Assembly: GCA_026874595.1 (NCBI GenBank)
Contig: CM049306.1
Span: 37,714,019 to 37,778,018, forward strand
DNA: 64,000 nt
Direction of reading: 5' to 3'
Origin: Sipunculus nudus
Taxonomy: Eukaryota > Annelida > Sipuncula > Golfingiida > Sipunculidae
Below are positions 11,449 to 23,700 of this stretch, piece by piece; positions within the stretch are counted from its first letter, which is position 1; each line of letters opens with the position of its first letter. A model generated the notes under the pieces. The model saw only the letters and a program-made list of their open reading frames with translations. It did no database searches and had not been told where the DNA came from. The position numbers were made by a program, and so were the translations under genes.

Positions 11449-14090
11449 TTTTAGCTCAGCTGACTATAAGTCATCTGAGCTATAGTCGTGGTCCATTGTC
11501 CGTCGTCCGTCCGTCTGTCCGTCCGTCCGTCCGTCCGTCCGTCCGTCTGTCCGTCCGTCCGTCCGTAGATGTGGCACGTTTTGAAACCGTAAGACCTAGG
11601 AATCCAAAATTCAGCATAATGTTAGATGTCCCCAAGATCTCCTACCAAGCCGAAAACTGGGTCTTTGCGACTTCGTTCCTTTGAGAAATTAAGGAAAAAC
11701 CTCAATTTTTTATTAAAAACCTATTTTCACACTTCAGGACTGCCTAATATCAAAACCACTCATCTGTTTTCCCTCATATTTACCATAAATATTCTTCTAT
11801 ATAGTTCCTATGTACATGCCAGAAATTATGTCTGTATTATATAATTTAAAAAAGTTATGCGCCTAAACATAATGCATTTTGTAAAAAATCAGGAAAGATA
11901 TTTGATCACTTAACACAAAACGTGTTAAAGCTATGGACTTTTTTTCCAGTAATATAACTTTAATTTATCAAAATTAAATTGTATACCCAAAATTAGATCA
12001 AAATCTTTTAAATTTTTTAAAATATTAACAAAAATAAAAAAATTGGTACCTTAAATTTTGCCCAACTTTGACCATGGCACGTTTTTTTACTGTAAGTACT
12101 GTGGATTTAATTTTCGCAGCATGTTTTTGTTAGCATTTTGTCTGTTAACACCAAAAATTTGAAACCAGTTGATCAAAAACTGTAGATTTTATTCAAGTTT
12201 TCAAGCACCATGTAACAAATTGTTTACATCAAGCTAGTGTTATGCAGTTTGCAAGAGCTCAGCTCCCCAGTTTCAGCTCTCAGTTCCTATAATTTGGCAT
12301 ACAATTAGATGTCTCCAAACTTCCCTACCATGCCAAGAATTTGGTCACTAGGACTTAATACCTTCGAGATATTAATGAAAAACTTCATTTTTCCATTAAA
12401 AACCCATTGTTACACTTCAAGACTGCCTAATATCAAAACCACTGATGTGACTTTAATCATATATAATATACATATTTTTCTATACATTCTCGATGCATAT
12501 GCCAGAAATGATGTCAGTATTGCGTAATTGTTTTAAGTTATGGGCCCAAACATAATGCACTATGTAAAAAATCAAGAAATATATTTACTCCCTTAACAAG
12601 GGGATTGCTGAAGCTAGAGTTTTTTTGCCAGGGATGTAACATTATTTAATCAAGATTCAATTGAATACCCTAAAGTAGTCCTGAATTTTTCAAATTTTAT
12701 ATGTTATTAGTATAAATATAAAATTAGTACCTTAAATTTTGCCCAACTTTGACCATGGCACATTTGTTTCCTGTGAGCACGGTTGATATAATTTTCATAT
12801 CATGCACACAAGGATTTCAGCTTTTTAGTTTAGAAAGCTGAAAGAAATTGGCCAAAAATTGTAGCTTTTATTAATGTTTTTATGAGACCATGTCAGACCT
12901 TAACTCTCTCCAGCCCCTCTTTGAGTCACCTGTATGTTGACCTTGTTGAACTTTCAGCAAATTATGCATGCTTGAGGCGAGCCATACACTGTTGCAGGTA
13001 GGCAGCTTATGGCCAGCCACAGTTGATCCAGGTGTCCAACCCAACTCATCTAGTAGTTTTAACCAACAACATAACAATTAACAATAAATTAATAAATTTT
13101 TATTGTTTTTTAATAACAAATTAAAGAAAAATAAAAAAGAATTTGTTAGTTTATAATAACAGGAAATCAACTTGCAGTTACTGATGATAAAAGAATCTTG
13201 TATCGATGGATAGAATGTCACGTACTCCAAATAACACCATGCAGTCACCTATGGTATTTTTCAGTTCAATTTTAATGATAAAAAAGTAAATCATATTATT
13301 CATTACTAATCATTAGGGATCATATGAAGGAAAATAATGATAGACAAAGATGCAGTTGATATTATTAATCTAGATTCCTACTGTGTCTAGTGTGTACATT
13401 GATGTGAAATTTGTCCAAAATGAATATATTACATTTTTTTTTTTAATATAAATAAAAGCCATAAAACCAGGTACTTTTGATCATAATTTAAATGTGTGAA
13501 TTTTGTATATTCTGGATTCTCAGCATAATTGTTTGGTGAAAACTGAATAAATGCCAGTAATGGTGGGAAAACTTTGCAATTGTATTTAAATACGAATATG
13601 AATATGTACTCCATTATAAAATGTCTTGCATAAAGAATTGGAATTCAGGTAAAAATGAAAGTATATGAATACCAGTGCAAATACTTTCAAAATGTATTCA
13701 TGAATGCATTCATGAATGCATTCAGTTATATTTCATTTTAAAAAATCATAAGATTCTCTTATTTTTAATAAAAATTATATTTGGGACAATATTTGTAATT
13801 TTTTTTTTAAATAAATAGTTAAACTCTTATATTATATGTTCTGCTTATAAGTTATATGGCCAAGTCAAAATCTGTGTGACAATAGTACTCCATTTGTTAA
13901 TAAAATAAATGAAATCAATCCTCTTCCCTGTCTCCAAAGATAATATCATAATCATACATAAGCTAAACACCAACAACTCATAATAAAGCTTATAATTATT
14001 ACCACACCAAACCAGCATATGCCTCATTCCTAAATCATATTTTTTAATCATATATAACAGCTGAGCGCCGTGACCCATAGGTCCCTTGTT
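11449..14090 (+). mobile_element. F3: Pearl/HINE-like element, ~2.64 kb, with GTCC microsatellite and core repeats
   Basis: The 5' end is TTTTTAGCTCAGCTGAC, with a stem formed by TAGCTCAG and CTGAGCTA. A (GTCC)n tract at about 11493-11563 follows. Internally two tandem core units (from about 11572 and 12074) share blocks such as GACTGCCTAATATCAAAACC, CATAATGCA and CTTAAATTTTGCCCAAC. The 3' end is CAGCTGAGC (inverted partner of GCTCAGCTG at the 5' end), a GACC-cata-GGTC mini-hairpin, then CTTGTT. This terminal/subterminal inverted-repeat design is that of Helentron-associated elements and bivalve Pearl elements. No replicase/helicase is encoded, so it is non-autonomous. ORFs through the GTCC tract are artefacts. 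Confidence 0.75.
11493..11563 (+). repeat. (GTCC)n microsatellite inside F3
   Basis: About 17 tetranucleotide units GTCC with scattered GTCT variants, placed just after the 5' hairpin. Tetranucleotide tracts at this position are typical of Pearl-type elements. Confidence 0.95.
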
Positions 14091-14462
14091 GAATTTTTCT
14101 TGGATTTTTCAACTTTGGCCTTGTGAGCAGGATATCTCTAAAAGGATTCATGATAGGAATTTTATTTCTTTGGTGAAGATGTATATTGACAAAAATCTCA
14201 TTCATGTTCGAAGATGGGTGACCTTGACCTACTTTACAAGGTCACAGAGCTTATAATAGAATAAAACTTAGAAGCTTATTTTTCAGGCATTTGGTGGATT
14301 GTTATGAATCATGGTACATACCTCTCCATTTTAAATTTATAACTGAGACATGTACAGATAAACATCCATGTGAGAACAGATATTTAGTACTTGTTACTGT
14401 TACCACCTCTAAACACTGTTCTTTTGGCTGAGGGCTTTTGTCAGCTTTTGCTGATATTCTAG
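14091..14462 (+). mobile_element. F2: 5'-truncated copy of a CTAG-ending HINE-like element
   Basis: Matches the 48336-48802 element from CTTGTGAGCRGGATATCTC, through GAAGATGGGTGACCTTGACC, to the 3' end. The end has GGCTGAGGGCTTTTG, a TCAGC-tttt-GCTGA hairpin, then TATTCTAG followed by TT. The first ~60 bp of the family, including the 5' CCTCAGCC partner, are missing. It abuts the F3 3' terminus on the left and mid-F3 sequence on the right. Confidence 0.75.
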
Positions 14463-16036
14463 TTAAGTTATGGGCCCAAACATAATGCACTTTGTAAAAA
14501 ATCAAGAAATATATTTACTCCCTTAACAAGGGCATTGCTGAAGCTAGAGATATTTTTTTTGTCAGGGATGTAACATTATTTAATCAAGATTCAATTGAAT
14601 ACCCAAAATTAGTTCTGAATTTTTCAAATTTTATAAGTTATTAGTATAAATATAAAATTAGTACCTTAAATTTTGCCCAACTGTGACCATGGCACGTTTG
14701 TTTCCCGTGAGCACTGTTGATATAATTTTCATATCATGCACACATAAGGATTTCAGCTTTTTAGTTTAGAAAGCTGAAAGAAATTGGCCAAATATTGTAG
14801 CTTTTATTAATGTTTTTTGTGAGACCCTGTCAGACTTTGGCTCTCTCCAGCCCCTCTTGAGTCACCTGTATGTTGACCTTGTTGACCTTTCATCAAATTA
14901 TGCACGCTTGAGGCGAGAATCCAGGCAGCTTATGGCCAGCCACAGTTGATCCAGGTGTTCAACCCAACTCATCTAGTAGTTTTAACCAACAACATAACAA
15001 TAAACAATAAATTAATAAATTTTTATTGGTTTTTAATAACAAATTAAAGAAAAATAGAAAAGGAATTTGTTAGTTTATAATAACAGGAAATTAACTTGCA
15101 GTTACTGATGATATAAGAATCTTGTATTAATGGGTAGAATGTCACATATTCCAAATAACACCATGCAGTCACCTATGGCATTTTTCAGTTCATTTTTAAT
15201 GATAAAGAAGTAAATCATATTATTCATTACTAATCATTAAGGATTATATGAAGGAAATTAATGATAGACAAAGATGCAGTTGATAATATTAATCTAGATT
15301 CCTACTGTGTCTAGTGTGTACATTGATGTGAAATTAGTCCAAAATGATTTTTTTACAGTTATTTTTTAATATAAATAAAAGCCATAAAACCAGGTACTTA
15401 TGATCATTATTTAAATGTGTGAATTTTGTATATTCTGGATTCTCAACATCATTGTTTGGTGAAAACTGAATAAATACCAGACATGGTGGGAATACTTTGA
15501 AATTGTATTTAAATACGAATATGATTATGTACTCCATGATAAAATTTCTTGCATAAAGAATGGGAATTCAGGTAAAAATGAAAGTATATGAATACTCGTG
15601 CAAATACTTTCAAAATGTATTCATGAATGCATTCATGAATATATTCTTTAATATTATTTTAATAATCATATCAGTTATATTTCATTTTAAAAAATCATGA
15701 TTCTCTTATTATTTTTAATAAAAATTATATTTGGGACAATATTTGTAATTTTTTTAATAAATAGTTAAACTCTTATATTATATGTTCTGCTTATAAGTTA
15801 TATGGCCAAGTCAAAATCTGTGTGACAGTAGTACTCCATTTGTTTATAAAATAAATGAAATCAATCCTCTTCCCTGTCTCCAAAGCTACTATCAAAATCA
15901 TACATAAGCTAAACAACAACAACTCATAATACAGCTAATATTTATTACCACACCAAACCAGCATGTGCCTCATTTCTAAATAATATTTTTTTATCATATA
16001 TAACAGCTGAGCGTCGTGACCCATAGGTCCCTTGTT
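14463..16036 (+). mobile_element. F3: second, 5'-truncated copy (tandem with the first)
   Basis: Starts TTAAGTTATGGGCCCAAAC and is nearly identical, with small indels, to 12533-14090 for its whole length. It ends with the same CAGCTGAGCG, GACC-cata-GGTC and CTTGTT terminus. It begins exactly at the CTAG end of the F2 fragment. Both copies contain a TGAATGCATTCA-type palindromic stretch (about 13694-13725; 15618-15645). Confidence 0.8.
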
Positions 16037-16040
16037 TACA

Positions 16041-16088
16041 AATTACGGTCGGAATGCAAGGTTTTCGGATTGTAAAGGGTCGCGACTG
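16041..16088 (-). mobile_element. Candidate detached terminus of the Tigger-like relic
   Basis: Read on the minus strand it starts TA-CAGTCGCGACCCTTTACA and continues with ATCCGAAAACC. CAG-start termini next to TA are typical of Tigger/pogo. It shares TTCGGATTGTAA and a GTCGGAAT...CAAGG pattern with 11329-11410. It may be the other end of the 10885-11448 relic. Confidence 0.35.
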
Positions 16089-16094
16089 TATAAA

Positions 16095-16222
16095 TGATCT
16101 AATAGGCTCCCACATATATTTGATAAACATGCTGATATAAACAAACAAGCAGCCTATGTGCAATGATATCCATGTTTTCTGGCCTATGTTTATAAAAGCT
16201 CCAAGGGATTACCTTTAGTTTA
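16095..16222 (+). repeat. Dispersed repeat R1, partial copy 2
   Basis: The blocks GCAGCCTATGTGCAATGATA and AAAGCTCCAAGGGATTACC match the second half of R1 at 34385-34460 (AACAGCCTGTGTGCGATGGG, GGTTCAAGGGATTATC). Confidence 0.5.
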
Positions 16223-19200
16223 TAAAGATAAGATAGGTGATTGGGCCCCATTTAAGTAAAGAGAAAAAAACGATTCTCATTCAAAAGGGTTTGAAACCAC
16301 CACCCTTGAGCTTGATCCACAATGCTTTGGCCAAAATGGTTTGAAAAAGCTTTGGATTGCCGTATGAACGATCTAAAACATTTTCAAAATGGTTTGAAAA
16401 CCGTTTGCATTTGCTCTTGTGAAAGGGGTGACAGTGGTTTGTTCCTGGTGTGTATATTCTACGTTTCTGTGAGTAATAAATCTTATCTTTATTTTCCTTT
16501 GTGTAATAGTATATTTTGGTAATCTGTGTGGGCAGTCCTGTTTACACTGAATGGGTCAACAGCTGAACTAGACACCTCTGGCTTCAAAGGGACTATTCAG
16601 TCTCTGTTTATAAACAGAATCCGGCATGTTTTGCCCCGCTCTGTCAACAACTGGTCAGCGTCATGGTTTCAGGCATGTTTCCTCCTATGCTTGTTGCTGT
16701 TTTCATCAGAACAGAGGTAAATTGTCCTGAAAGGGTGGCCAGTATTTTCTGCAACTATTTCACATAACCTTTACTAAGAAGATTATGTTTTCACTCTGTC
16801 ACTCAATTTTATTTGATGGACTGTTTGATTGACTGTTAGCAGGGTTGTGTAAAACAACATTGGATTTCCACCAACACTGTTGACAGATAGGACAGCGGCA
16901 GGAAAACTGATTAAGTTTTTGTGTGTATCTGAATAAATAGACTGATCCTGTAGGGTTGTTTTGCCTAGCCAGAGGTAAGAGCTCTACTGAGTGCCCTCTA
17001 GGTGCTTTTTGTCAAGATTAAGTTTGTAATGAATCAACTTTAGAATGCCATTAAATATTAGAGATTTGCTCATTCAGTATATGATTACACACTTCCATTA
17101 GGTCCCAGGTTCATTTATGCATAAGTGACTGTACATTTGTGAATATTCCTTAAAGACATTCCTGTTCCAGATCATGTGCTGGCACCACACCAAAATCAAA
17201 TCAATTCTTCATAAATGGCCCCTTCCTAAAATGCCCCGAAAATGTCATGAGATTCTATCCATGAAACATTATGTGAGTTTAAGTTGTAAACATATGCACA
17301 CACAAACACAGGAATGGGAATTAATGTATACCCTCCTATTGGAGGCAACTAGTATATATTTACCCTTCCACCATCTGATATGCAAAGTTTTAGTCCATGC
17401 CAATATCTGACTTAGGACCTCCATTTTTTCAGTCCATATGAACAAGCAGTGGTGGCCACAGGACAGCTTTTGAATCACTGCATTGAATAAGGGTAGCAAA
17501 ATACTAAAAGTGGATACTCCAATGACAATGCTAAGGTCAAATGTGTTGTGGAAAGAAATTCACTGTGATTTTAACCGTAAAGTCAGAGAACTTTGCAGAG
17601 AATTAAGTGGTGGCAAAGATGGCAGTTGGTTGTATTATAATTGCAATTCAGGTTTCTACAGAAAACAAGACATGCATCACTTTGACGACTGTGATTTTAT
17701 TCTTTCACACAAGAACAGTCATTTATTGTGCTTTAGTATGAATCTCCAATCGGTTGCTGTTTATTTATTGCACTGCCTGAAGATTGGGTAAAATCAATTT
17801 GAACCACTGGGAAAGTAGCATAATTATTTGTCCAGGAATATTGAAATAATTAATGGAAGAATTAGATAGTGGCCTTGAACTGTGGCACTACCAGGAAATA
17901 AATCATAAAAATTGCACATGCAAAAGTTGCACAGACATTAATTAAACAACAGACAAACTAATACAGAACAAGGAAGGATAAATATGGCACCTCTCATTTG
18001 TGACGTTAAAGGTTTTGATAGTTACTGGTATCTGCAATAAGCATGATATACGACAACTGTGATAGCAGTACCGTTGCTATGCACGCAGTCATATGTTTAT
18101 AAAATAATGAGGCAGTGTCATAGACAATGTCAACGGGAGTGGTGACGATGATGACAATGCGTTTTGGGTTTACACATTAAGCAGCAAAATTTATAATCGG
18201 AGGTCAAATCACACATTTTTTCTATCATAATGGACCTCCAGGGGGTCAATTTCCTTCTAAATATTACCTTTGCTTTAAATGACCATGCAGACAAGATGAA
18301 GAAGTAAAGAGATATTATATACTGCGTTAAATCGAAGAGGAAGACAGAAAGGAACATATTAGAATTTTTTCATACACCTTGTAAAATTAACAGTGATTTA
18401 GATTATATTATTGTGGTTCTAAACATCAGTTCTCCATCTTTGTATTTTTTACCCATTTAGCCGAATTTTTGCTTTTCTGGGCAAAATAGTGGTTTTTAAA
18501 ACTACAATGCAGGGAAAAGACGCATGTGCTTGGAGGTAGTGACATAATTTCATGGTACTTGGTAGCGTCACCATCTGATTATCCAGCAATGGCAAATAAC
18601 TGGATAATGGTGCTGCATTGTTGTTGCTATGCCGTGTACACCAATGAATTTTTATAAGACCAATTTTTTTTCCGTTGTCGCATTATTAATAAAAACGGAT
18701 GAATGTGTACACAGCTTAACATACCTGTTATCATGATATTAAAACTCAATGTTGTCTGTAGCTTTGGTATGAACACCAGCATGCTCTTCAAGGTTATTTG
18801 TCAAAAATACTGGCATAAAACTTACAATGGTCCAGTGTATTCAGTATATTTGTTTTTCCAAGAATAACATTTAAGACACAATGGTGATAGCTTCATTATA
18901 CCTCAGAGATTTGCTTTAATATCTTAACAAATAAATGAAAGGTTTATTTCTAACCTTGTGCAGGTAAAACCTTACCATAGAATGCTTCATAATGACCTAG
19001 AATTCCCATCATATAGTTCCCTTCATCAACATTCACTTAAAAAACGGTACCAGGCTATGTCCCTATCTCATCAATACTCCCAATATAAAAAATGGAATAA
19101 GAAAATGCTTACTAAACTTAGTAGTTTTAGAATGATATATATATGTGAGAAATACCTCATGTTAGTCAATATTGTATAATTATATTATATTCCTTCTTTA

Positions 19201-20471
19201 TTTCCACTGATACAGTATCCAACTGCATGCATATAGTTCAGGACATGCAGCTTAAAGTTTGAGTGTTGGCCTTTCAGGTTTATCATGGATTGTGGAATAT
19301 TTGATGAACAACGTACTTGAATCAGCTGCTGTTTATTGCACAATAAATCAGTCTAAATTAATCTGATCAGCTTTGACAGAAGCAGCATGTTACCTTGGCC
19401 TCAGAAATTTTCTTGTTTATTTGAGTAATTTGAGGACCTAGCTTTAGCCAGCTGGTGTGCTGTTTTTATTCCTGAAGTTAAGATAATTTAAGATGTGCAG
19501 AACAAGATATTTATATTAATTTGATTTCTGACATCTGATACATCAATCAATTAAAATGAAATTTTTTTTTGTAGTTGAAATCTGTGTAGAGGATCTTTTC
19601 AGGCTCAACTGCGCAGAATCTTTTTCTCACAAGTACAGCTGTGCTGGTTAGGGATTGTGGGTAAAGGAATCATATCCCCATCATGTTTCAGGGCTTTTAA
19701 ATACACCAGTGGCATAGGTATAAATGTGGTGAAGAGGGTGATGCAGTCCTTAAAAATATGTTTGATGAGAATTAACTCACAGCAAAATACATGCATGCAC
19801 ATGTGTGATTTTGTGGTAAGGACTTGCATTCACATGTGGAATGTAAACAAGGTTTTTCCTTGAAATGTGACAAAATTTGATTTTTGGGTTTGACAGTTGA
19901 GACAAATGGTCCCAGGCATCCCACAATTCCTAACTGGAAGTCAAGAGATTTGTTTCCAGTAGAAAAACCTTTGGTGGAAGGGTGAGCTTGATCTATTGTG
20001 ATTCCTAAGTGAACTTCACCGACTAAGTAGAATGAAGCTAATTAGGTTAATAACCTTAGCAGGACAGTAAAACTCGCCATTCTTCCACTGTCTGATTATG
20101 GACTCCCATGCAGGAGATGAGGCTGTTTTACTCAAGCTGTAGCTGTTTTTATTCAGCTAAGTTGACCAAGTCTGATAATCTTCGACAGTACCTTTTTGCA
20201 CTGGTCTCTTCTCTTCTGTTGTCAGTTGATCTGCTTATTAAAATTAATTATCTTGTATGGACAGTCCATCTTTTCATACTACAGTCACAGATTATTCTTA
20301 TCGTATACACAATACTTTGCAGATATAGTTTTTGGACATTTGGTTTAAATAAATTTGTGTACTTTAATTCATTGATATATTGCCGTAATTTTGTCTTTTG
20401 TTATTCAAGTAAAAATTAAATTTTTAATTTTGAAATTACCATTGAGTTTTGAAAACTGATTTTACCTCCCA
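16223..20471. other. Non-coding, no gene recognised
   Basis: Chance ORFs only. The longest on + is 102 codons at 17483-17791, with no recognisable domain and no obvious splice sites. No RNA gene seen. Several AT-rich patches. Confidence 0.5.
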
Positions 20472-20713
20472 TTTTATTAGTGAACCTGTGAGCTTATGCA
20501 ATGGTGCTGCATCAAACTGCCGCCGTCCGCCATCCAAGGCTTGTTGTCCGCCGTCCATGGCTGTAAGTCAGAAACCGTCAGGTCCGAAACGTCCATTTGG
20601 CTGAAATCATAATGACTAAAGTAGATATGCAGGACATGAGAGGATCAATATTAAATTTAAAAAATAAACATTCATACTCCCAAACTTTGTACAGGTAGGC
20701 CTGTAGGCCTTGT
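20472..20713 (+). mobile_element. F4: short Pearl/HINE-like element, 242 bp
   Basis: Begins TTAGTGAACCTGTGAGC and TTATGCAATGGTGC, identical to the start of the 34891 element. A GCC/GTCC-rich patch follows, then TCCGAAACGTCCATTTGGCTG and GTAGATATGCAGGAC. It ends ACAGGTAGGCCTGTAGGCCT, then TGT. ACCTGT at the 5' end and ACAGGT near the 3' end form a short subterminal inverted repeat. It is an internally deleted relative of 34891-36515. Confidence 0.7.
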
Positions 20714-23700
20714 ATTAAATTATAATAATTTTAAGGATCCTTACAATGAAAAGTGTTTTTGCAGTGTTTATATTAAAAAATGCAAATAAATCTCAATATT
20801 AAATCTCGTATCAGTCATAGCTACCTGAGTAAATTACTTTTAATTGATACTAGCAGTGTACCTATAATTTCAACATGCCACGTGTGACATCTGGGGTTTT
20901 AGTGTGTAAGCAAAATGGCAGCCCACATGATGGGAGAAATAAAACTGTCAGGCTCCAGAAAGGGAGCTTGGATGCAACACATAAGTACTCTGAGGACAGT
21001 GTCCATGCTAGAATCTATTTGCAGGGAGAGTTTGGTGGCAAGGGCATGTGAATGGACAGATTTTAAAACAGAATAACACTTATTTTTGACCACATCCAAA
21101 TTCTCAAATTATAGTAGGACAACCCAGTCAGCTAACTACTTTATTAAGAGAAAACAGAGCAGCACATTCACTTTGAGATGTTTTCTTTGAAAGATTTTGG
21201 TGGTTTGGAGGTCTGACAATCCATTTCTCATCTCATGTCCGACCTTACCCTGGAGTTTAGTGCAATGAAGGTGAAATGTCAGGCTGATAACTGCTGCCCA
21301 TCTGCTTTCACTGTTAAGATTACCAGTAGGGGAACACAGGAGACCACAGAAGATATGCAAAAGATACATTCACAAGCAGTACTGTGAAAGCATAAGTCAG
21401 TCAGTGTGTTATCGGATAAAGTGTGTATTCATGTCTTAATGGAGGATTCCTCCAGAGAAGTCAAAGGTCACATGATTTATTGCCTTTCTACACTATTGTG
21501 CTATCTACGTGAGCGGGCTCTTAGATGCTAGTGACACAAATAAGACTGTGTCATTTCCTTTCGGGAAAATCTTGGTTTGTATGAACTTGACAATGCTGAC
21601 AGGTCTGGCTATTGTTTGCTCTGGAAGCTGAGATACCAGTACACAGGACGAGGGACTGAATATGAAGTAATATTAGATGAAAAGTACCACCACTGCATAT
21701 GAACCAGTAAAATAAAACAAAATAAGGATTCCTTATAAGTCTAAATTGCAATCTTAACTTGGATATTATTTTGTTTGTGTAAATGAGGGCAATATAAAAT
21801 TATGATTTCAAGTTTGAGTCATAAAAGTTATTTTGAATGATATAAAAAACAATATGAATGATGAAACAAATTGTTAATTTTGGTTGTGGGAAAGGGTTTT
21901 GTCCTTAATTTGGTGGTTTTTACCAGAAGTAACATTTGATTAGATGAGAATATACTGTTCATACTAAATACACTTGTTGAGCATTGTTAATCCGAATAAC
22001 TTTTATCTTAAATAAAAATTGAGAATCGAAAATATGATGGCTTATCTGAAATCTATACAATTATAAAATCCTTACAGTAAATTGGTATTAAATATTGTCG
22101 AATTCCTAGCATATATATACACAGATTTAATAGCAATGATACATACTGCCAATTTAATAGTGTAACTGATGCAGGTACAGTGTCAATTGATTCTGATATT
22201 AGGGGCCTTTCACTTTCAGCAATACTTTTAATGTATACAAGTGATATATATTAAAAATATTTGTGGAAAAAATAATAATTTTGTTGCCAATTATTATTAT
22301 TATATGGGCTAGCTTCATCAATTTGGGCATGATATATGATGACCATGTGATTACATCTAGTAATAGGTGGCAGGTTGACAATCCTGGTGATTTGTGGTGT
22401 GTTTTTGTGTCTAAGCCCTGTGCTCATATTTAACCCTAACTGGTTAATCCTCTAAATTATTCCTCATGGAAAAAAACAGGATGCACAAGCGTTGTTAGGG
22501 AGGTGCAGAGGCTAAAAACCACACAAATAAAGTCCACTAGTACTAATACATTTAATTTGGTGTCACATATAAGAGTTTAAGGGGGGGGGGGTCATGATTG
22601 TAAGCCCCTCCATAATATTTACACTTACAATATTGTATGGATTGTATCCAATTTGGCAGGATCTCTCGTCACCATAATGTTCTAAAGTTGTATTAAGTGT
22701 TTGCCTCAAGAGCCTTTAAGTGCACTTCAAGTTCCAGTCAGATAAGCTGTTACTGTAATTATTGTTGGAGGCTGGACTGGTCAGTGGTTTCATTGAAGAT
22801 GGTCAGTTGAGTGTCCAGTGGGCCATAATGCTGTGAGATGGGACCATTAACTCTAGTTACAGTCTGTGGAGGCTTCCACCTGCTGCTGGCTGTTATAACA
22901 GGTGGTCACCAGGGCTGGGTAATAAGCTGGTGTTAGTTCCACACTAAGTGGCTTCACATTCTCGCTGTATCATATTCCTGTTGGTCTCAGGGTTAGGGCA
23001 TTCTCAATATCACATGAAACTGTCTGCCACAGGAGAGCTGCATCAAGTGCCATCTTCAGGCGGTATTTGCTCACACCACATTTGCTTTCATTGAAACATA
23101 GACCATGCTCTAAAAAAAAATAAAACAGTAAATAATTAATACAAGAAAGCACTCAGAGTTGGAATATATCAGGGCCCAGATCTGGATCAGGACCAATCAG
23201 CAGTTGATCCTGACCAAATTCTGGACCTAATAATGATATAGAGTTGGATCAAATCAAGATCAGGATCAGATTAGATCCTGATCATAATGGATTCAATCCC
23301 AAATCGTGATCTTTAAATACTAGTAAAAAGAATGACCCACTGTCTAATCAGTTAACAGTTATGGCTTTATATGTAGAAAATATGTGCACATATCACTGAT
23401 ACCTGTATATGTGGAAAGGCATGGTTATACAAAAAAGAATGCTAGGGAGGGAAAACATACAGTGAAAATGTAAAACTTTTCCAGTTTGACACAAAATGAA
23501 TATACATATGGTCCATGCTTTTTAAATTTTTCTTAAAATGAGATATTTACAGAATAAATGCTGACATTTTGAGAATATTTTGACAGATGATGTATATTTA
23601 ATTACCTCGGGTAACATGGTCTTTTCATTTAAGATTATATGATGGCAGGGTCCAGCAATAAAAAAGTCTTGTACCAAATATTTATGCAGGATTGTTGATA

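Noticed and set aside
11493-11563. Tandem array considered as a CRISPR or coding Pro/Ser/Val repeat
   Set aside because: It is a simple GTCC microsatellite inside a transposable element of a eukaryote; there are no spacers.
17483-17791. 102-codon plus-strand ORF with Cys/His residues
   Set aside because: The Cys/His spacing does not fit a known zinc finger, and no plausible splice sites or homology were recognised.
20108-20419. 103-codon hydrophobic plus-strand ORF
   Set aside because: Low-complexity, AT-driven composition (Phe/Leu/Ile/Tyr); no family resemblance.
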